Below, in pieces: positions 45,369 to 57,329 of a DNA stretch of 64,000 nucleotides (the first letter of the stretch is position 1; every line of letters begins with the position of its first letter). The DNA is taken from contig OX578137.1 in NCBI GenBank assembly GCA_951213105.1, forward strand, positions 77,782,104 to 77,846,103, read 5' to 3'. Below the pieces are notes generated by a model. It was not told where the DNA came from and did no database searches. It saw only the letters and a program-made list of their open reading frames with translations. A program made the translations under genes and the position numbers. The stretch is from Amaurobius ferox (Eukaryota; Arthropoda; Arachnida; Araneae; Amaurobiidae).

Positions 45369-45536
45369 TACTTTGATACACACACACATACTTTCACACA
45401 CACACACAGACATCACTTCAAAAATGTTTGATTCGTGATCAGGGATGCTTGAAACCTGCTCTCCCGTCGAAAACTCGAATTCGAATTTTCGATCCGTCAC
45501 AATACTTTCCTTATACATTATGTATATAAGGAAAGT
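44502..45536 (+). repeat. F2 repeat, full-length reference copy (F2-h)
   Basis: The clearest complete copy: left end TCTGATGTGGGCAGCACATG then ACTTTCCTTATATAATG; right end CACAATACTTTCCTTATAC followed by its inverse, GTATATAAGGAAAGT. In between, in order: 20-base TTGGCGA-type phrases, AGCGTTATGGACG, ATCGCATGGTATTACATATG, AATATCTCAAGAACGG, CATTCTAGATTGCGTATAAA, and a CA tract (45302-45363) with further CACA stretches. About 1035 bases. No protein. Confidence 0.9.
45302..45363. repeat. (CA)n microsatellite inside F2-h
   Basis: Thirty-odd CA units, the longest pure CA tract in the window, at the fixed microsatellite position of F2. Confidence 0.97.
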
Positions 45537-46225
45537 AATAAATACTGTTTGTTTTTGATTAAGTTACATCCTAGTCATTAACTAAAATTTAATTAAAGAA
45601 ATTTATAAATGATATCTAGTGAAATCAAAATTGTTATCTGATGTATCCATTAACTTTCAGTTTTAAAGGAAGATAAATGTTGAATTTAGCAAAATATAAT
45701 GTAAAAAAACCCCTAGGCATATTCTAACCAAAAGGAAAAACAAATGCCGAAGTTACTCCCCAAAAGAAGGTAAAGTTTTATCTTCCGATACAAAGAAGGT
45801 AGCTTGACAACAAGGTTCTATTCACGTCGCTTCAAAAATTTCTAAAACAGGACGTCAAAGTTACCGATAACAATGTCATATTATCGCATGTTTTGCAACC
45901 TAAGCTCTTCAAAAAGATTACGTCATTTACAGAACTCGTTTTTGATGAGTTCTGAAAAGATCCGAGCTAAAGATATACCTGTATAGGTCAGGAAAAAAAT
46001 TATAGGCAAAATATTTACAGACATAAAGTATTCCTTTAATGGTAAGTTATTTATGCTACACATTGAAGAGCATAAATAACTTTTAAACATATACTAATAG
46101 TATAATTTTATACATAATTATTTTAAATATTTTAATTTAAATTAATTTTAATAGCATTTTTTCATAAATTTACTGGCTTATAATAAAAACAGAAATTCTA
46201 AATTTCGGTTCATTCTTATTTTCGC
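45537..46225. other. Unassigned spacer
   Basis: No supported gene or repeat. Confidence 0.5.
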
Positions 46226-46336
46226 AGGAAAGATATTGTGACAGTGTCGTCAAAAATGTAAATTGGGGTTTTCGATGACGGAAAACATTTCAAACATTTC
46301 TAAACACAAATTGAATGTTTTTGAAATGACGTCTGT
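46226..46336 (-). repeat. F2 repeat, terminal fragment (F2-l)
   Basis: Reads AGGAAAGATATTGTGACAG, TTTTCGATGACGG, ACATTTCAAACATTTC and TGTTTTTGAAATGACGTCTG, a diverged version of the first 110 bases of minus-oriented F2 copies. It stops where the microsatellite would begin, and a SINE-like module follows. Confidence 0.65.
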
Positions 46337-46430
46337 TGTAAAGACCTGTTCTGTTTCAACTGGGAATCGAACCATGGATCTTCGTACTGGCCAGCCGACA
46401 CTCTACTGTTGAGTTACTAGGACGGAAATG
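46337..46430 (-). repeat. tRNA-derived SINE-like module, best preserved
   Basis: Reversed, it has an A-box TAGTAACTCAACAGTAGAG (about 46419-46401) and a B-box GGTTCGATTCCC (46373-46362), with the family phrase TACGAAGATCCATGG between them. The A-to-B spacing suits RNA polymerase III. It shares ACGAAGATCCGT-GTTCGATTCCC with the module at 18883. It sits exactly where the F2 fragment ends, so the F2 microsatellite site may have been its target. Confidence 0.6.
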
Positions 46431-48250
46431 CAAGATCTAATTTAAAATAGTTAATAGTTAATTTAAAATAGTTAATAGTGGATACTAAATAGTTTTCCTT
46501 ATTATTTTTAGGATATCCATGTTAGTTTCGCTACGTATTTTTTTGATAATATTTTTCTTCTTTTGTATGATGAAGTTCATCATTATATCAACAGGCACAC
46601 AACCATCTCAATTCCAGACATGGTGGATTCACTAGTATGATCGATCTCTTGGTCTTCATTGCAGCTATCTTCCGATTCTTCCTTTTAGAGATAAATGCTT
46701 TATAGGATTTGCACATATTAAAATGATAAATGTAATGGATCATTATTTTCCTTCAGAAAACATTTATATTCCATTTTTTGAACTATCACTCCCCTAAAAT
46801 CCTGACTCACCAAGATATATCTAATGTATATAAAGATATTTTCATGGTGATAAATTCTTAACTGTAGGGGAAAGTAGGGCAGCCCGATGCACTTTCCAGC
46901 TTTTGATTTTTATATTTTTGATAAGAATAACATCTATGCTTGGGGTTTCTGTGGCAGACAAAGGAGCGTTTTGAAAAATGCAAACATTTTGTACGCTGAT
47001 ACCGTCGAATCTAATCGATAAAAATATAAATGAACTTTCTCGTTTTGTCGGAAATAGAGTTTACATTATGAATATTTAAAAATAATTTCAATATTTTATA
47101 ATTTTGAACGTTTTTTTTGTAAGAAAAATCTTAAGTATGTGTGTAAGCGATTTTTTTCCCATTTCTTTAACTTTCATTCGAAATATCTTAAACTATAAAA
47201 TATAGATATCAATAGTAAGAAAAAAGTGTTCATTAGGAAATATAGTATCTAAATCTATATTTATTTAAAAACTTGGTTTTCGAGTAATTGTCAAGTTGAA
47301 GAAGATTGAAAATTTTCCGTTTTCCAAGTTTGCTATGCTTATGTTTCAATTAAAAGTGTGAGCTAAACTAAAATTTGTAGCTCTTTCAAATTCCTAATAC
47401 ATGTATCTATAATTGGATTTTGGCTTAAACTCTTAGTTTTCAGTAAGTTGAATGGTTATAATTCCGATATTTCAGTATTTCAATTTGGGTTCTCCAATGG
47501 GTGGAAAAGCTGTGTTAAAATGTTACGATTTAAAATGTCACGATTGCTGCATCTGTTTATTTACTCTTTGATTGGTTCATAAGTGCGAGATATTTTATTT
47601 TGTTTAAAAGACTTAGGATGGTTAATGAACTTGGCGATTCTAAACGTGTCTAATGATTGATGAGGTTGGAACTGAATAGATGGAAATATACGTATTAATG
47701 TGTCGCTAGGCAAGATCATAGATTAACTTGAATCAAAAACCTCGTCAGATATATAAGTTTAGTTTATATATCGCCATTAAAGTTAGTAAAATAATTTAAT
47801 ATTTTGATGTGAAGTTTATTATCGGTCTATCTACATGAAATCGGGGTGAAAACTAAAAGTACTAGCTATAAACAGTTTGCAAATAATTTGTAGCTATTTG
47901 AAAGCCCATAAACGAAACAAATGAGTCTAAAAAATTGAATAAACTTAAACTTATTGAACTTTACTGGAGTTTTATTTTACAAAATGTTATTTTCGCAAAA
48001 CTATTTCGACTCCAACACCGTCTATTTTTTCTTATATTTCTATTTTAACGAAACGCTTACCTCATGTACATTAAACTCTTCTGCAGAAGATAAAAGCACG
48101 ATACGTTGCAAATGTCTTATAAATGATAATTAAATATTGTGTTTCCAGAATACTTCAAGTATCTCAGATCGCTCCACCTAGTGGGACAATTTGGAACTAT
48201 GTCTCCATGGATAAAATATTGCTAGTTGTCAACCTTTCTGATACGCGTTT
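46431..48250. other. Gene-poor spacer, 1.8 kb
   Basis: No gene or family repeat recognised. A GGGGAAAGTAGGGCAGCCCG string at about 46866 looks like a transposon end but has no partner that I can find. Confidence 0.5.
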
Positions 48251-48396
48251 GAACTTTCCTTATATACATATTGTATAAGGAAAGTATTGTGAAGGGGTGA
48301 AAAATTCGCATTCGAGTTTTCGACGGGAGGGCACGTTTCAAGTATACGATCACCAATCGAACATTTTTGAAGTGATGTTTGCGTGTGTGTGTGAAA

Positions 48397-48431
<35 letters not shown>

Positions 48432-49206
48432 TGTTGTGTGTGTGTGTGTCAGTGAGTCTGTGGACACGATATCTCACGAACGAATGGAGCTATTCGAATG
48501 AAATTTGGTACAAAAATCACAATCCGTGAGTACTGGAAGCCTATTGTTTTAAAACACAATCGAATGTTCAGGACTTCCCTAAATTTTGGAGTGAAATTTA
48601 GAAAATATCATTAAGAAATCAAAACCGTTAATAAAGTTACGCCAATAGTCATTTCTTATGTAATTTTTCCTTTGAAAACGATTGACATAAATTTTAGAAC
48701 AGTAGCACGAACCGTTTTTGAGATATTGCACGTTTTTCAAATACATTTATCAAAAAATCCAATAAATTAAAGAATTTATTAACTGTTCAGAAACATGTTC
48801 ATTTTTCATAGGTAATACCATACGATAAATTTGGTGACATTATTCTCGTGAATCTAACTCGTTCTATTCACGAGTAAAGATACTTTGAGTAATATTTTTG
48901 TATTTGAGCGCCAATAGTCATTTATCTGCTGTAAGAATATCTTATTTCTCCTTACATAATGCTTGGCGAGATTTTGACGACGAATTTGGCGGAAATGTCG
49001 CCAACTTGGCCACATTTTTAAATTTTGTCAAATTAACTAAAATCTCGCAGAATGGAAAAAAAAATGACGCTAAATCAATGAAAATGACGACTGATTGAAG
49101 AAAGTTCAATATCTTGGAAAGAATATAAGAATGACATTTTTTTAAACTGTAAAAGTAGTAAATTTGTTGCATTATATAATGAAAGTCATCTGCTCCTCAC
49201 ATCAGA
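48251..49206 (-). repeat. F2 repeat (F2-i)
   Basis: Minus-oriented and near full length. The palindromic end is very clear here (ACTTTCCTTATATACATA then TTGTATAAGGAAAGTATTGTG). A TG tract lies at about 48380-48450, interrupted by GCGCGTG. The far end is GCTCCTCACATCAGA. Confidence 0.9.
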
Positions 49207-49849
49207 TTTTTAGTTATATTGCTATATTTAAATAACTAACACAGCATATTTGAATTTAAACAGAAATAATTTCATATTATACACATGTATTGAACTCAGA
49301 TTAGAAAATCCAGAAAAAAATCCACTATTTTAACAGATGAAAAATTTAGAGACATTCTGAGTAACAAAGGCCTAAGCAAAACGTCTGCGAAAAATTAAAG
49401 TAATAATATACAGTAGTTTTTCCAGAAGACAATTACATTATGTGTTCTAAGAAACTCCACTATCATATGTGTCTCAAGGTGCCCTAACTGATCAAATTCT
49501 TTCTGAAATTCCCCATGCTTTTAGGCTTAAATCCTCAATTACCTTTTTATATCTAATTTTAGAATAAACATACATATTTCTTTATGTGGTATCATTTAAA
49601 TAAATTACAATCCCACCGTTACTGTCAACAAAATTTACTTAAAAGCTGTTTGACGGTTATAAAAATTAAAAGGTGTGATTAATTATTACTTAACTTACAG
49701 TAGAATACATCTAATAATACATTAAACAAGAAAATTTCAATCTTAAAACTGATTAAAATATTTAAGATCTCCCAAGGTGTTCAACTCTGTCGTAATGTAT
49801 TAAAAATGATGTATACTTCATTTTTGCAAACTTTAAGGAGACCTACAAA
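49207..49849. other. Unassigned spacer
   Basis: AT-rich, no supported feature. Confidence 0.5.
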
Positions 49850-50560
49850 CTCCTGCATATGCCAATTTAACGATTATTGTGAGTTTGTCGGCATGAAATA
49901 GCTGATACCTGCAATTGGAACTAGAAACATTGTTATTATCTGCAATTTCATGAACCTTATGGTGACTTACAAGCGCATGCACGGACTCGTTATGCATCTG
50001 TCTTCATAAAATAGACAATATCTGTAATGACAGCTAGAAAACCATAATTTATGCTGCCTCGCAAACCTTTAAATTTCTTAAACAAGTAATTAAAATAAGG
50101 ATGCATGGATGTTTTTACTTATGAATGCTGTTATCTGCAATAGGAGAGCTATCTCAACTTCCGAAACGCACCCATGATGAGTATTATAAAAACATTTATG
50201 TTAAAAAGGCGCGTCAAATCCTTAGTTTCGCAACTGCTCACACTCCTTTTTTTAATAAATATGAATTATAAACCTACAATGTAATATATTTTATTCTAAA
50301 CTCACAATTTATCTGATAAATGAAATAATTTCTTTCCAATTTACAGTTATTAAGGAAGACACTTCTATTGCAGATAATGTTATCCATGGACCAGTTTAGC
50401 AATGATTATGGCCTTATCAGCACGGAGTAACCGTTAACTGTAATAGCTTCAAGAAAACTTACTATTTACCGCAGATTTGCTAACTTCTGTATGAACTGTA
50501 GACTTAACATTAATAAAATGTTACAGAAATAACTACAAACCTCGGAAAGCAATTTTATTG
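49850..50560 (+). repeat. Degenerate F4-like repeats
   Basis: Recurring loose phrases of the F4 unit at 35.6-36.6 kb: CATGAAATAGCTGATACCTG, TTCATAAAATAGACAATATCTG, AATGTTATCCATGGACC and ATCAGCACGGAGTAACCGTTAACTGTAATAGC. A further piece (ATTATGCGCTCATCCGGATTAATCG) lies at about 51525. Together they suggest an old tandem array of units a few hundred bases long or less. Confidence 0.45.
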
Positions 50561-50846
50561 CAATTTTTTTCATTGCTTCGAACTTAAGCCATTTTTAGTA
50601 ACACAATCGCCACACGAATTCTATAATAAAGATTGCCATCTTATTTTACAAAATTATAATATAAGTATAGACCAGTTGATGCAAAAAGAGCAAATATAGG
50701 AAATGAAAAGAATACAAATTTTGTTTCCATTTCTAAACCAAAAATTTTGTTAATGTTAAGACTACAATATCAGGAATAGGATAGTTAACTGATATTCAAG
50801 TGTAATTTTTGTAGTAAAGATAATTGTATTTCTTTTATTATAAAAA

Positions 50847-51233
50847 ATGTCATTTTTACCCCGACCCCGCAAAGACGAACCACGTAGTATTGGTGAAGAA
50901 CTTGGCGAAATTAAAACTGATGAATTAAAAGTTCCTGAGCTAAGAAAATTGATTTTAAATAATAAAAGTTATAAAGACATGGTCCGAGGTATTTTAGAAA
51001 ATTTGATAGGTTACGGAGAAAGGAAAGATAGAACACATGAGTTTGAAATGCCTGAAATAAATCTCGATCGTGTAGAAAAGGAAGAGAAGAGCGATTACTC
51101 ATCCGTAAAAATGTTTTCTCTTGATTTTTTTTATTTCAGAAGACTGGTGTACAATTTTCTTAACTTCAGGAGACTGATTTTAGAAGCCACTGGAAACATT
51201 TTCATTTGCAGGAAATATATGTCAGCTTCCTGA
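50847..51233 (+). CDS. Gag-like or SAP-like open frame
   Basis: The ATG at 50847 opens a 128-codon frame. The first 85 residues look genuinely coding and hydrophilic: DELKVPELRKLILNNKSY, then VRGILENLIGYGERKDRTHE and EMPEINLDRVEKEEK. A short helical LK-xELrklIl segment followed by a charged ERK-rich helix is what I recall at the N-terminus of gag-like proteins of some arthropod LTR retrotransposons; it also resembles a SAP motif. The last 40 residues are aromatic and AT-driven, and a TTTTTTTATTTCAG acceptor-like string at about 51126 falls inside, so the real coding part probably ends near 51100. No protease or reverse transcriptase follows. Confidence 0.4.
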   Translation: MSFLPRPRKDEPRSIGEELGEIKTDELKVPELRKLILNNKSYKDMVRGILENLIGYGERKDRTHEFEMPEINLDRVEKEEKSDYSSVKMFSLDFFYFRRLVYNFLNFRRLILEATGNIFICRKYMSAS

Positions 51234-52637
51234 TATTGAATTCCTCCCTGCACTAGAAACTAAAACATTTTCTTGATCAGCTATACTATCTGTTGAATCT
51301 GTATAAGAGACTGAATCAAAGTCATCACTTTCTTAAAAATCATAATCATAAATTCAATCCTCCTACGTAGCCGCTATAAAATTCGTATGCAATTTAGTTT
51401 GGGCTACATAAAACTGTACACTGTCTAAGTTTCAAAATTATAAGAATCCACTAGAAGAGGACGTTTCCAAATACAGAAACATAATCCCATCGCAGATCCA
51501 TGCAACAGTATCTATGGACGCAGTATTATGCGCTCATCCGGATTAATCGTTAACTGCAAGGATTTGCAATGGTTTTACAGTTATTGATTGAATAACACTT
51601 TTACGATCTACCAATATTTCACTTCTATTATGGCAAAGCAAAAATCTACAACAAAACATATTCCAGTGTCACATTTTTCCCAGTGTTTTTTCCAGTGTCA
51701 CATACATTACATTGCTAAGGATACTCTTCAGTGCAATCAGTTCAGATTTAAACGGGAATTGCATAACTTTTATATGTTATGGAAGTGGATATTTCCTTGG
51801 AATTTGATGAAATGACATGCTATTCGTTATGGTGACTTAAGTTGTCGTCCTTCCTCTTCAACAAGCAATAACCTCCCCTAGGAAGAGTTCAAAATCGCCG
51901 ACAGAGGTCGTAGTTCCAACCCGGAACATAAAGCTATGACTCTTTGACCTTTTCAAGCTTTTCCATTTCAAACGCAAAACAAGAAAAGACTCCCCCTCGG
52001 AAAAAACACCAACAAAACCAGAAAATCCAACTGGGTATGTCAATTCTGAATATACGCAGACGTAGTTCCAGTTTTCGGTTGTCCGATTTGACAACCATCT
52101 TTCCCAGACAAATATCGAAACGCATTAACACAGGGACGGTTAAAGTTACAAAGCAGTGATAAAAAAGAAGTGTGTAAAAAAAAGATGTTATGATTCATTT
52201 CTCAAAATATTCTCTCAAGGTGAATTCAACGGTGTTACGTATATTAAATGCAATGTTTTTTTTTTGTTTTATTTTGTGATTTGCTTGTATCACAGAAAGT
52301 GGTTACTTTCTATCTGTTTCACGTTTCTGTCTTCGCCATGCATGAACCGCCGAGGATATATTTTATTATTAATGTCCATAACTTATGAATACCTTACTAT
52401 TTTAAGAAGTTATACCCCTTCCTAGATAGCTATCAAAGAGTATTATTTTTAAAGAAGTATTATTATTACACATGTACGAATTTTATTATCTTGTATCCCA
52501 TAATTTTAAAATTTGACACTTCAAATATTTTATTAGTTTGTATACCATTCACAACAAATCTATCTTCATTAAACGAAAGAAATTTTCCAAGTCGAAAACA
52601 AAGGAGTTGAGAAGCAAAATCGTTAATTGCATTGTAA
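51234..52637. other. Gene-poor spacer, 1.4 kb
   Basis: A short frame at 51944-52159 contains basic and Ser-rich stretches but no recognisable domain. Otherwise nothing is seen except the F4-like piece near 51525. Confidence 0.5.
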
Positions 52638-53897
52638 ACAAGAAAGATTAATCATTCATAAATCATTGATTATGAAGCACTTTCCAACTTCAATGCAATT
52701 TTATATGAACATCTCTAAAATGGGAAACATTCCTCGGTAATATTTTTAAAATTATCACAATACTACATTAATTTGTTTTATTTGAAAACTTAAAACTTCA
52801 TCGATAAAAATGAACTTCATTCAAATGACGGCATTGACATATAAATTGCCTGGTTTAAACATCTCTAAAATGCGATACATTCTTCGGTAATATTTTAAAA
52901 ATTATCTTAATACTGCAATGATTTACTGAATTTGAAAACTTCATCGAAAACAAATGAAAATTATTCAAATGACGTCATCGAAATATAAATCGTCTCTATA
53001 TAAAAGCAGCATTTCATTCATAAACATTTTCCATTCATCACAATACTATAATAATTTATTTTATTTAAAAACTTAAAACCATGGAGGTACAAGTAATTTA
53101 ACTCTATGCTTAAAACTTCATCGGAAAAATCGTCTGGTTCTCTGCGTAAAATCACTGAATGTATTATTCATATCAGCTATATTGCAGACTCTTGAGCTAA
53201 ATAATTTTGCGTTAAAGAAATACAGCAATGCTTATACAACTCATTCTACATATTTTGCTGTTTACATTTTACATAAGTGAAAACTAGGCTTCGTTGTAGA
53301 AATAATCAAATTTGGATGTTCATTTAAACTCAAATATATTGTAATTGCGTTGTTTCGGAATGTAGATGCACAGAATTTAAGCAAAGAAAAAAACGGTTTT
53401 AGGACAGATACAACAAATCACGATTTTGACACAAGATGGATGCCATATTTTCTTTTTGAAGTGGGTCACGTGATCTCTTCAAATAATAGTCTTAGTCACG
53501 TGATCTCTTCATATACAGGGTGTAATTATTATTTTAATTTTTATTTAAAAAACTACTGCATATATTTTGCTGATTTTTTTTAATATTTTATGGGATATTT
53601 TGAATAGTTCCTAAAACTTTCGAAGCAATTTGTGAATTTTAAATTCGCTTAAATGTTTGAAAAATTAGGTCCTATAGGGTTAATTGTCTTTCATTTTATC
53701 AACCCGGGTTCAACCCAAAACTAATTGGGTGATAATCTTCATTTATATTCCCATAGGTCCCACAGACTGTCTGAACAAGATATTAAAATTTCGTTTTGAT
53801 AAAATCATTTTTACGGCAGTTATCGTGCTAACGGACGGACTGACAGACAGAATGAACAAAGTCATAAACACTTTTCAACTTTTGTTGTAAAGTGTTA
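52638..53897 (-). repeat. F3 repeat (F3-b)
   Basis: Minus-oriented. It starts with GAAAGATTAATCATTCATAA, then AACATCTCTAAAATG, ATTCCTCGGTAATATTTT, TGACGTCATCG, CATGGAG, ATGCACAGAATTTAAGC, GGGTCACGTGATCTCTTC and AACCCGGGTTCAACCC. It ends in the hairpin AACACTTTTCAACTT...AAGTGTT. Non-coding. Confidence 0.85.
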
Positions 53898-54148
53898 AAA
53901 ACTGCTTCATGTTTTATAAAGAAACATAACTGGAAAAATACCGATATGGAACTTTCCATCTTTATATTTAAAGTGTTGATATATAAACCGACAAAATATG
54001 AAAAGATTATATATTATATATACTATCGTTGTTATCTGAATCATAGTTTTCTCTAAAAGCAAATTTGTAAGTACTTATCGTATGCGCACTCAATAAATGT
54101 TGTTGATAATTTTTCTGAATATCAAAAACTATTTCAGATTTAAGAATG

Positions 54149-55479
54149 ACAAGAAAGATCAATCATGCTTAAAGCATTGATTATGAAACACTTTCCAACT
54201 TCTATGCAATTTTATTTAAACATGTCTAAAATGTCATTCCTCGGTAATATTTTAAAACATATCACAATACTACATTAATTTATTATATTTGAAAACTTAA
54301 ACCTTCATCCAAAAAAATGAACTTCATTCAAATGACGAAATTGAAATATAAATTGCCTGGTTTAAACATCCCTAAAATGTTATACATTCCTCGGTAATAG
54401 TTTTAGAATTATCATAATACTACGATAATTTATTATATTTGAAAACTTCATCGAAAACAACTGAAATTAATTCAAATGACGTCATGGAAAAAATAACACG
54501 CCTGGATCTCTCTATAAAAACAGGATTCCATTCATAACTTTCTCCCATTCATTTCATTCATCACAATACTATAATAATTTATTTTATTTAAGCATTTTGT
54601 TTAAGACCATGGAGCTACAAAAAATTGAACTCTATGCTTGAAACTTCATCGAAAAAAATCGTCCTTCTCTTTATGAAATCAATTAATATTTCATTCATAT
54701 CAGCCATGCAGACTCCATGGACTAAATTATTTTGTGTTAAAAAAATACAGGAATTCTAATACAACTCATTCTATATATTTTGCTGTTTACATTTTACATA
54801 GGTGAAAAATAGGCTTAGTTGTAGAAATAATCAAATTTAGATGAGCATTTAAACTCAAATATATTGTCATTGCGTTGTTTTAGTATGTAGATGCACAGAA
54901 TTTAAGCAAAATTAAAGTGGTTTTAGGACGGATACAACACTCAATATGAATTGAAAAAAACATTAAAAATCACGATTTTGAGATAAGATGTATGCCATAT
55001 ATCATTTTGAAGTTGGTCACGTGATCTTTTCATATCATGGTCACTTGATCGCTTCATATAAGAGGTGTTAGTATTATTTTAATTTTTATTTAAAAAAACT
55101 ACTGAATATATTTCGCTGATTTTTTTTATATATTTTATGGAGCAATTTAAATATTACCTCAAATTTTCGAAGCAATTTGTGAATTTTAAATCCGCTTAAA
55201 AAATGTTCGAAAAATTAGGTCCCATAGGGCTCAATCTATTTCATTTCTTCAACCCGGGTTCAATCCAGAACTAATTGGTTGATTCATTTATGTAATTCAT
55301 TTATATAATTCATTTATATAATTCATTTATATTCTCATAGGTCCTACAGACCGTCTGAACAACATACTTAAATTTCATTTTTATTAAGTCATTTTTACGG
55401 CAGTTATCGTGCTAACGGACAGACAGACAGACAGAATAAACAAAGTCATAAACATTTTTCAACTTTGTTGTAAAGTGTT
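54149..55479 (-). repeat. F3 repeat (F3-c), left palindrome arm
   Basis: Minus-oriented complete copy, from the palindromic string ATCAATCATGCTTAAAGCAT to the hairpin that ends AAAGTGTTA at 55479. A small triplicate of ATTCATTTATAT lies at about 55285-55330. Two CACGTGATC / CACTTGATC sites lie near 55018 and 55043. Confidence 0.85.
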
Positions 55480-55511
55480 AAAAATGCCGCGCACTTCATA
55501 ACTGTTTCAAT

Positions 55512-55912
55512 ATTGTTACATGGGAAAATATATTAAATCCACTGACCGTCTGTTATTGAATTTCATTTCCGAGCACGACAAAATGATTTAATTGTTTAAT
55601 TTTTCCTACTGGCAGCGAAAGGATATAAAATCGCGTTTTTACTACTTTTGGCTCGTGAATACCTTGCATATCATTTCCATGAGATAAAATTATATAATTA
55701 CTGTGAAACGATTTTTATTATTTAGATTTAAATTTTATTAATTAGAATTTAGTTTTAAGAATGAAAATGGGGCGTATTTTATATTTTTTTTAACATTGTT
55801 ACATGTTAATACTCTAACCGTCTGTGATTGAATTTCATTTCCGAGCACGACAAAATTATTTAATTATTTAATTTTTCCTATTGGCAGCAATATAATATAA
55901 AATCGCGTTTTT
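55512..55912 (+). repeat. Direct repeat flanking the palindrome centre
   Basis: 55512-55640 and 55795-55912 share ATTGTTACATG, CTGTGATTGAATTTCATTTC (with small changes), GAGCACGACAAAA, TTAATTTTTCC, GGCAGC and ATATAAAATCGCGTTTTTA. The 155 bases between them are unique in the window. Confidence 0.85.
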
Positions 55913-55917
55913 ATAAA

Positions 55918-57093
55918 GACTTTACAACAAAGTTGAAAAGTGGTTATGACTTTGTTCATTCTGTCTGTCTGTCTGTCTATCTGTCTGTCTGCCTGTCTGT
56001 CCGTTAGCACGATAACTGCCGTAAAAATGACTTAATCAAAATGAAATTTTAGTATGTTGTTCAGAAGATCTGGAGGACCCACGGAAATATAAATAAATAA
56101 TATAACACAATTAGTTTTGGATTGAACCCGGGTTGAAAAAATGAAATACATTGAACCCTATGGGACCTAATTTTTCAAGCATTTTTTAAGCGGATGTAAA
56201 ATTCACAAATTGCTTCGAAAATTTTAGGTAATATTTAAATTTTTCCATAAAATATATAAAAAAAATTTCATCAAAATATATTCAGTAGTTTTTTAAATAA
56301 AAATTAAAATAATAATTACCTCTCTTATATGAAGCGATCACTTGACCATGATATGAAAAGATCACGTGACCCTCTTCAAAATGAAATATAGCATCCATCT
56401 TGTCTCAAAATCGTGATTTTTAAAGTTCTTTTTAATTCATATTGAGTGTTGTAATTTAGTATTATTTAGTTCAAAATTATTATTATCCAGTGCGCTTATT
56501 ATTATTTAGCGCAAAATTATTTAGCTCATGGAGTCTGAATAGGCAATATGAATGAAATATTCTTTGATTTTACAGAGAGAATAACGATTTTTCTCGATGA
56601 AGTTTTAAGCATAGAGTTTAATTACTTGTAGCTCCACGGTCTCAAGTTTTTAAATAAAATAAATTGTTTTAGTACTGTGATGAATGAAATGAATGGGAAA
56701 TGTTTATGAATGAAATGCTGCTTTTATAAAGAGAGCCAGGCGGGCTATTTTTTCTATGACGTCATTTGAATGAATTTTAGTTGTTTTCGATGAAGTTTTC
56801 AAATATAATATATTATTGTAGTATTATGATTATTTTTAAAATATTACCGATGAATGTATCGCATTTTAGAGATTTTGAAACCAGGCAATTTATATTTCAA
56901 TGCCGTCATTTGAATGAAGTTCATTTTTTTCGATGAAGGTTTAAGTTTTCAAATATAATAAATTAATGTAGTATTGTGATATGTTTTAATATATTACCGA
57001 GGAATGACATTTTAGACATGTTTAAATAAAATTGCATAGAAGTTGGAAAGTGTTTCATATTCAATGCTTTAAGCATGATTGATCTTTCTTGTC
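55918..57093 (+). repeat. F3 repeat (F3-d), right palindrome arm
   Basis: Plus-oriented, from GACTTTACAACAAAGTTG with a GTCT/CTGT array at about 55958-56003 to the TTTAAGCATGATTGATC end. It contains GATCACGTGACC at about 56361. A GTGCGCTTATTATTATTTAGCG patch near 56490 replaces part of the family middle, so a small deletion has occurred there. Confidence 0.85.
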
Positions 57094-57329
57094 ATTCTTA
57101 AATCTGAAATAGTTTTTGATATTCAGAAAAATTATCAACAACATTTATTGAGTGCGCATACGATAAGTACTTACAAATTTGCTTTTAGAGAAAACTATGA
57201 TTCAGATAACAACGATAGTATATATAATATATAATCTTTTCATATTTTGTCGGTTTATATATCAACACTTTAAATATAAAGATGGAAAGTTCCATATCGG
57301 TATTTTTCCAGTTATGTTTCTTTATAAAA

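Noticed and set aside
44502..45536. F2 as a classical Helitron
   Set aside because: It has a 5' TC and a 3' hairpin, but the 3' end lacks CTRR after the hairpin and flanks do not show a consistent A/T insertion.
46860..46930. Transposon end GGGGAAAGTAGGGCAGCCCG
   Set aside because: No inverted partner found within several kilobases.
51944..52159. Basic, Ser-rich small protein
   Set aside because: No recognisable domain, poor start context, and no conservation evidence available.
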